NCBI GenBank assembly: GCA_027079305.1
Contig: JALWVU010000052.1
Span: forward strand, 51,020-115,019
DNA length: 64,000 nucleotides
From: Aquificaceae bacterium
Lineage (GTDB): Bacteria; Aquificota; Aquificia; Aquificales; Aquificaceae
Reading direction: 5' to 3'
Part shown: positions 60,405-64,000 of the stretch, one piece after another
Position numbering within the stretch: position 1 is the first letter of the stretch
How the letters are laid out: every line of letters starts with the position of its first letter
Notes under the pieces: generated by a model
Seen by the model: the letters and a program-made list of their open reading frames with translations, nothing else
What the model was told of the DNA's origin: nothing
Database searches by the model: none
Position numbers and translations under genes: made by a program

Positions 60405-62392
60405 CCTAAAGGTTCCAGAAAGGAGGTATGGATCCTCTTAATCTTACCTTGGAAGTCCACCTCCGCCCTCTCTCCTTCAACTTTTAAGACCTTCCCCACA
60501 CCGAAGACCCTGTGGTTTACAAGTATTCCCTTTCTGATCTTGGAGTTGGGCTTCAGCTCCACCGCGTAGGAGACCCTAGGCTTTCTCTTCTTAAAGTGCT
60601 CCAGATTGAGGAGGTTCTTTGGAATGTCGGAGAGGAACCTGCTGGGCCTTCTGTCTTTCGACCTCGTGTAGGAGAGGTAGAGCTTCTCCTTGGCCCTTGT
60701 GATCGCAACATAGAAGAGTCTCCTCTCCTCTTCCAGCTCCTCTTCGTCCTCAAGGGCTGACCTGTGGGGGAGTATCTCTTCTTCGAGCCTCGGGAGGAAG
60801 ACCACCGAAAACTCCAGACCCTTCGCGGAGTGTATGGTCATCAAACTGACCGCCTCCTTCTCCTCCTCCTCAGAGGAAAGGAGCATGGCCTCGCTGAGGA
60901 ACTCCTCGAGATCCGTTCCCTCCTTGAAGCTCTCCCGGGCCACTCTGATAAGCTCTCTGACGTTCTCCAGCCTCTCCTCGTGGTCCTTCTTGAACTTTCT
61001 CTTCAGGTAGTCGAGATACGGAGTTCTCTCAAGGGCTTCTCTCAGCACCTCAGGGTAGCTTTTGGTTCTCATATCGGAAAGAAGGTCGTGAAGCTCCCTT
61101 ATGCTCCGGGCTTTGGAAGGGGGCAGGCTTCCGCTCGCCTTCAGCAGGGCCTCTATCCAGTTCCCCTCGTAGTGCTCCCTTATTGCTTCAAGGGTCCTCT
61201 CCCCGATGCCAGCGGTGAAGGCCTCGACCACTTTTCTAAAAGCCATCTCGTCTGAAGGGTTCAAAAGGAGCCTGAGGAGATACAGGAGGTTTCTCACCTC
61301 TGGTCTCTCGTAGAACCTGAGCGCTCCCACAACCCTGTAGGGAATACCCATCCTGAATAGAGTGCTCTCGATCACGTCCGTTATGTAGGAGACCCTTACA
61401 AGGACTGCTATATCTTTGAGACTGAATCTTTCCGAGAGCCTCCTTATCTCCTCCCCTATCCAGAGGGCCTCCTCCCTCTCGCTTTCGAACCTCCTCACCA
61501 GGGGCTTCTCCCCCATGTCCTTGACAGGCCTGAGTGTAGGTATTAGCTCCCTCCACCTGGAGCTCGCCTTCTTTAGAACGGAGTTGGCCACTGAGAGGAT
61601 GTATCCCTTAGAGCGGTAGTTGGTTTGAAGCTTGACTATATCGGGATCGAAGTCCTCTATGAAGCGGAGTATATTGTCTGGCCTTGCGAACCTCCACTCG
61701 TAGATACACTGGTTGGGATCGCCCACCACGCAGATCTCCCTGCCAGAAATTAGCTTCAGGATCTCATACTGGACTGTGTTCGTGTCCTGATACTCGTCCA
61801 CGAGGATGAACCTGAACTGTCTCTTTAGAGCTTCCCTGAGTTTGTCGTCCTCCCTCAATCTCATATACAGCTCGTAGAGGAGGTCGGAAAAGTCCATAAG
61901 GTTGTTCTCCCTAAGGACCCTCTGGTAGGTTTCGAAAAGCTCCCTCATGCCTTCGGAGTGAGGCTCCCTCAGGTCCTCCTTCACGCGGGATATGAACCTT
62001 CTAACCTTCTCGTAATCCTCTCTGGGGATATCCAGCTCCCTCATTATGGAGCTCAGGATGGTTTTTGTGTCCGACTCGTCCGCAACGCCGAAGCTCAGAC
62101 CCAGCTTAGATCTCAGGAGCCTGTAGGCTACCGAGTGAAAGGTCCCCACCCAGGGGAGCTCCTTCCCAGTAACGGAGTTCACCCTTTCCTTTATCTCCCT
62201 CGCCGCCTTGTTGGTGAAGGTGATGCACAGGATGTTCTCGGGAGGGATCTTCAGCTCCTCGAGGATGAACTCAACCTTGTGGGCGAGGGTCTTGGTCTTC
62301 CCCGAGCCCGCCCCAGCCACCACGAGGAGGGGCCTGCCGTGGTGCCGGACTACCCTCTCTTGGTCCGGGTTGAGCATCTCAGTCTTCTTCAA
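60401..62392 (-). CDS. uvrD: UvrD/PcrA-type superfamily 1 DNA helicase
   Basis: A 663-residue 3'-5' helicase for nucleotide excision and replication repair. Motifs: Q-motif NPDQERVV, I VVAGAGSGKTKTLA, Ia CITFTNKAAREIKERV, II ILVDEYQDTNTVQYEIL, III VVGDPNQCIYEWR, IV LQTNYRS, V MTIHSAKGLEFSVVFLP and VI ERRLFYVAITRAKEKLYLSY. The C-terminal KIRKGILVNHRVFGVGKVL is the Tudor-like tail of PcrA/UvrD. It overlaps the small upstream gene by 14 bp. Confidence 0.95.
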   Translation of the reverse strand: MKKTEMLNPDQERVVRHHGRPLLVVAGAGSGKTKTLAHKVEFILEELKIPPENILCITFTNKAAREIKERVNSVTGKELPWVGTFHSVAYRLLRSKLGLSFGVADESDTKTILSSIMRELDIPREDYEKVRRFISRVKEDLREPHSEGMRELFETYQRVLRENNLMDFSDLLYELYMRLREDDKLREALKRQFRFILVDEYQDTNTVQYEILKLISGREICVVGDPNQCIYEWRFARPDNILRFIEDFDPDIVKLQTNYRSKGYILSVANSVLKKASSRWRELIPTLRPVKDMGEKPLVRRFESEREEALWIGEEIRRLSERFSLKDIAVLVRVSYITDVIESTLFRMGIPYRVVGALRFYERPEVRNLLYLLRLLLNPSDEMAFRKVVEAFTAGIGERTLEAIREHYEGNWIEALLKASGSLPPSKARSIRELHDLLSDMRTKSYPEVLREALERTPYLDYLKRKFKKDHEERLENVRELIRVARESFKEGTDLEEFLSEAMLLSSEEEEKEAVSLMTIHSAKGLEFSVVFLPRLEEEILPHRSALEDEEELEEERRLFYVAITRAKEKLYLSYTRSKDRRPSRFLSDIPKNLLNLEHFKKRKPRVSYAVELKPNSKIRKGILVNHRVFGVGKVLKVEGERAEVDFQGKIKRIHTSFLEPLG

Positions 62393-62633
62393 CGCTTATT
62401 ATGTTTACCGAGATCTTGTCCCCGTAAGATTCCTTCAGGCTCTCCTCTATCCTCAGTTCCTCCTTCAGAAGATCCTCCAGGCTCTCGTAGTCTTTAAACA
62501 GCTCCACCTCCACCTGGTAGACCTCCTCCTGGAAGTCCGCGCTCACGTAGACCTCCCTGAGCAGGAGCCCCATACGATTGCAAACCTCCGCGACGTCCTC
62601 CTTTATCTGCTCTATGGACAGATCTCCGAACAT
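62379..62633 (-). CDS. Small acidic protein upstream of uvrD
   Basis: An 84-residue acidic protein starting at ATG 62633 (MFGDLSIEQIKED), chosen because AGGAGGT precedes it closely; an in-frame GTG at 62639 lies within that SD. The alternation of charged helix and strand (LREVYVSADFQEEVYQVEVE, DKISVNIISVEED) suggests a small alpha/beta fold. It is 9 bp after nadE and overlaps uvrD by 14 bp, so it links the two genes. Family unknown. Confidence 0.6.
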   Translation of the reverse strand: MFGDLSIEQIKEDVAEVCNRMGLLLREVYVSADFQEEVYQVEVELFKDYESLEDLLKEELRIEESLKESYGDKISVNIISVEED

Positions 62634-62642
62634 GACCACCTC

Positions 62643-64000
62643 CTAAAAGCTGAACTTGTTTATCACAGGCATCCTCCAGTCCTTGCCGAAGGCCCTGGGC
62701 GTTATCTTTATCCCTATAGGAGCTTGCTTCCTCTTGTATTCGGCCTTCTTTACCATCTCCACAACTTTAAGGACAGTATCCTTCTCGAAACCCTTTTTGA
62801 TTATCTCCTCCACCGAGGCGTTCTCCTCCACGAAGAGCCTGAGGATGGGATCGAGGATTTCGTAAGGCGGGAGGGTGTCCTGATCCGTCTGGCCGGGTCT
62901 CAGCTCCGCGGAGGGGGGTTTTTTGAAAACCCTCTCGGGTATAACAGGCTGGAGGGAGTTCCTGAACCTGGCGAGCCTGTATACGGTGGTCTTGTAGACG
63001 TCCTTGAGGGGAGCGAAGCCACCCGCCATGTCCCCGTAGATGGTCGTGTATCCTGTGGCGGACTCGCTCTTGTTGGAGGTCGAGAGCACCATGTATCCGA
63101 ACTTATTGGATATGTAGAAGAGTATGTTGGCCCTTATCCTCGCCTGGAGGTTCTCGTCCGCGGTGTCGAACCCGAGCTCCCCGAAGGCGGGCGTCATCTC
63201 CCTCAGGTAGGCGCCGAAGGCCTCGTCTATGGAAACGGTGTGGAACTCTATCCCCAAGTTCTTTGCGAGCTCCCTCGCGTCCTCGAAGCTCTCTTCGGAG
63301 GAGAACCTCGAGGGCATGAAGACACCCATAACGTTCTCCCTTCCCAAAGCGTCCACAGCCACGCAGGCGGTGAGAGAAGAATCTATCCCTCCCGAAAGAC
63401 CAACAACCACCTTCTCGAATCCGTTCTTCCTCACGTAGTCCCTCGTTCCGAGGACGAGGGCAAGGTATATCTCCTCCTCCTCCTGAGGGCTTTTCTCCAC
63501 CCTCGGCTCCGCGGGGGGCTTTTGGGGAAGCTTGAGTGAGGCCACGGGCTTTGCAGGCTCCACCTCTTTGCTTGCATTCCTCCACCTGAGATCTAAGAGC
63601 CTCCTTCTCCTCACCTCCTCCAGGTCGAGGCTCACGGTCAGGAGATCCTCCTCGAAGGCCTTAGCTCTCCCTATCACATTCCCGAGGGGGTCCACCACCA
63701 TGCTCCTTCCGTCGAAGACAAGCTCGTCGTGCCCCCCCACGAGGTTGGCGTATACCACGAAGCATATGTTGTCCTCCGCCCTCGCCCTCACAAAAACCTC
63801 CCTGAACCTGTGCTTGTCTATGTGGTAGGGGGAGGCGTTGATGTTAACTATAACCTCAGCTCCCGAGAGGACGGTGAACCTCTCCACCTCGTCCGGATAC
63901 CAGATGTCCTCGCAGATGGAGAAGCCCACCCTGTGGCCGTTTATCTCGACAAGTAAGGGCTCCACACCCTCCCTGAAATACCTCACCTCGTCGAAGACGC
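62643..64000 (-). CDS. nadE: Glutamine-dependent NAD+ synthetase, C-terminal ~450 residues (runs off the window)
   Basis: The frame is open to the window edge, so the N-terminus is missing. The visible part has the end of the nitrilase-type glutaminase domain (GFSICEDIWYPDEVERF contains the catalytic Cys; INASPYHIDKHR) and the synthetase domain with the P-loop VVGLSGGIDSSLTACVAVDALG, FMPSRFSSEESFEDA, STSNKSESATGYTTIYGDMAGGFAPLKDVYK and PPSAELRPGQTDQDTLPPYE. The enzyme amidates deamido-NAD using glutamine nitrogen. Confidence 0.95.
   Translation of the reverse strand, partial: VFDEVRYFREGVEPLLVEINGHRVGFSICEDIWYPDEVERFTVLSGAEVIVNINASPYHIDKHRFREVFVRARAEDNICFVVYANLVGGHDELVFDGRSMVVDPLGNVIGRAKAFEEDLLTVSLDLEEVRRRRLLDLRWRNASKEVEPAKPVASLKLPQKPPAEPRVEKSPQEEEEIYLALVLGTRDYVRKNGFEKVVVGLSGGIDSSLTACVAVDALGRENVMGVFMPSRFSSEESFEDARELAKNLGIEFHTVSIDEAFGAYLREMTPAFGELGFDTADENLQARIRANILFYISNKFGYMVLSTSNKSESATGYTTIYGDMAGGFAPLKDVYKTTVYRLARFRNSLQPVIPERVFKKPPSAELRPGQTDQDTLPPYEILDPILRLFVEENASVEEIIKKGFEKDTVLKVVEMVKKAEYKRKQAPIGIKITPRAFGKDWRMPVINKFSF

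Noticed and set aside
62208..63539. 443-codon plus-strand frame opposite uvrD and nadE
   Set aside because: Spans two genuine minus-strand genes with strong motifs; antisense artefact.

Overview
The window looks like a chromosome segment from a thermophilic, chemolithoautotrophic member of the Aquificaceae (Aquifex / Hydrogenobacter / Thermocrinis relatives). The main clues are a leucyl-tRNA synthetase alpha subunit that stops before the KMSKS motif, as in Aquifex; a biotin carboxylase of the pyruvate/2-oxoglutarate carboxylase type (CfiB/PycA) beside a separate AccC; aconitase, malate dehydrogenase and a two-subunit class I fumarase suited to a reductive TCA cycle; and protein composition rich in Lys, Glu and Arg. 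The genus is inference; no marker here fixes it.

Layout. 0-10 kb: partial acireductone dioxygenase, two lipoproteins, tRNA-Arg and tRNA-Phe, a beta-CASP metallo-beta-lactamase, topA, a KamA-like radical SAM gene, the CfiB/PycA carboxylase, rsmA and speE. 10-13 kb: tmRNA (minus), leuD, and a lone TnpB gene inserted between leuD and tsaC. 13-19 kb: a GlcD-like oxidase, then sppA, a flavin reductase, folP and the c-di-AMP pair cdaA-cdaR. 18.6-23.7 kb (minus): a tightly overlapping operon trpS, PHP protein, small protein, diguanylate cyclase, PTPS-type pterin enzyme, pdxA, LapA-like protein, then iscA. 23.8-25.2 kb: pyrK and ribE. 25.2-37.7 kb (minus): accC, a DegT aminotransferase, plsC, thrS, fumarase beta, pyrC, leuS alpha and a PAS-GAF-GGDEF-EAL protein. 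37.8-41.2 kb: trpB, a stand-alone Toprim protein, an unknown helical protein, a ribbon-helix-helix protein and hisC. 41.4-48.7 kb (minus): sbcC, cutA, a PilZ protein and a globin-coupled GGDEF-EAL sensor. 48.7-52.1 kb: a second ribbon-helix-helix protein, rtcB and ubiD. 52.2-54.5 kb is the accessory, partly decayed area: remnants of a radical SAM gene, a V4R protein, an unknown small gene and an Rrf2 regulator. 54.5-59.7 kb: acn-mdh-fumA, four tiny membrane proteins and infC in one closely packed run. 59.7-64 kb: rpmI, uvrD and a partial nadE.

How it works together. Carbon metabolism (carboxylase, aconitase, Mdh, fumarase alpha and beta, AccC) is spread over several loci. Cyclic-dinucleotide signalling is well represented: one diguanylate cyclase with an I-site, two EAL proteins with altered GGDEF motifs, a PilZ receptor, and a diadenylate cyclase. 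Folate, riboflavin and pyrimidine genes are scattered among aminoacyl-tRNA synthetase genes.

The most unusual thing I see directly is a promoter/start architecture. At a dozen or more genes a TATAAT-like -10 box is followed after only 6-7 bases by the ATG, with no Shine-Dalgarno sequence and usually no clear -35. This implies widespread leaderless transcription, including inside gene clusters. The other items worth following are the decayed radical SAM/V4R/Rrf2 locus, the cluster of tiny membrane proteins behind fumA, the lone TnpB with imperfect inverted repeats, and the Toprim/RHH cluster. I saw no CRISPR array, rRNA or prophage.
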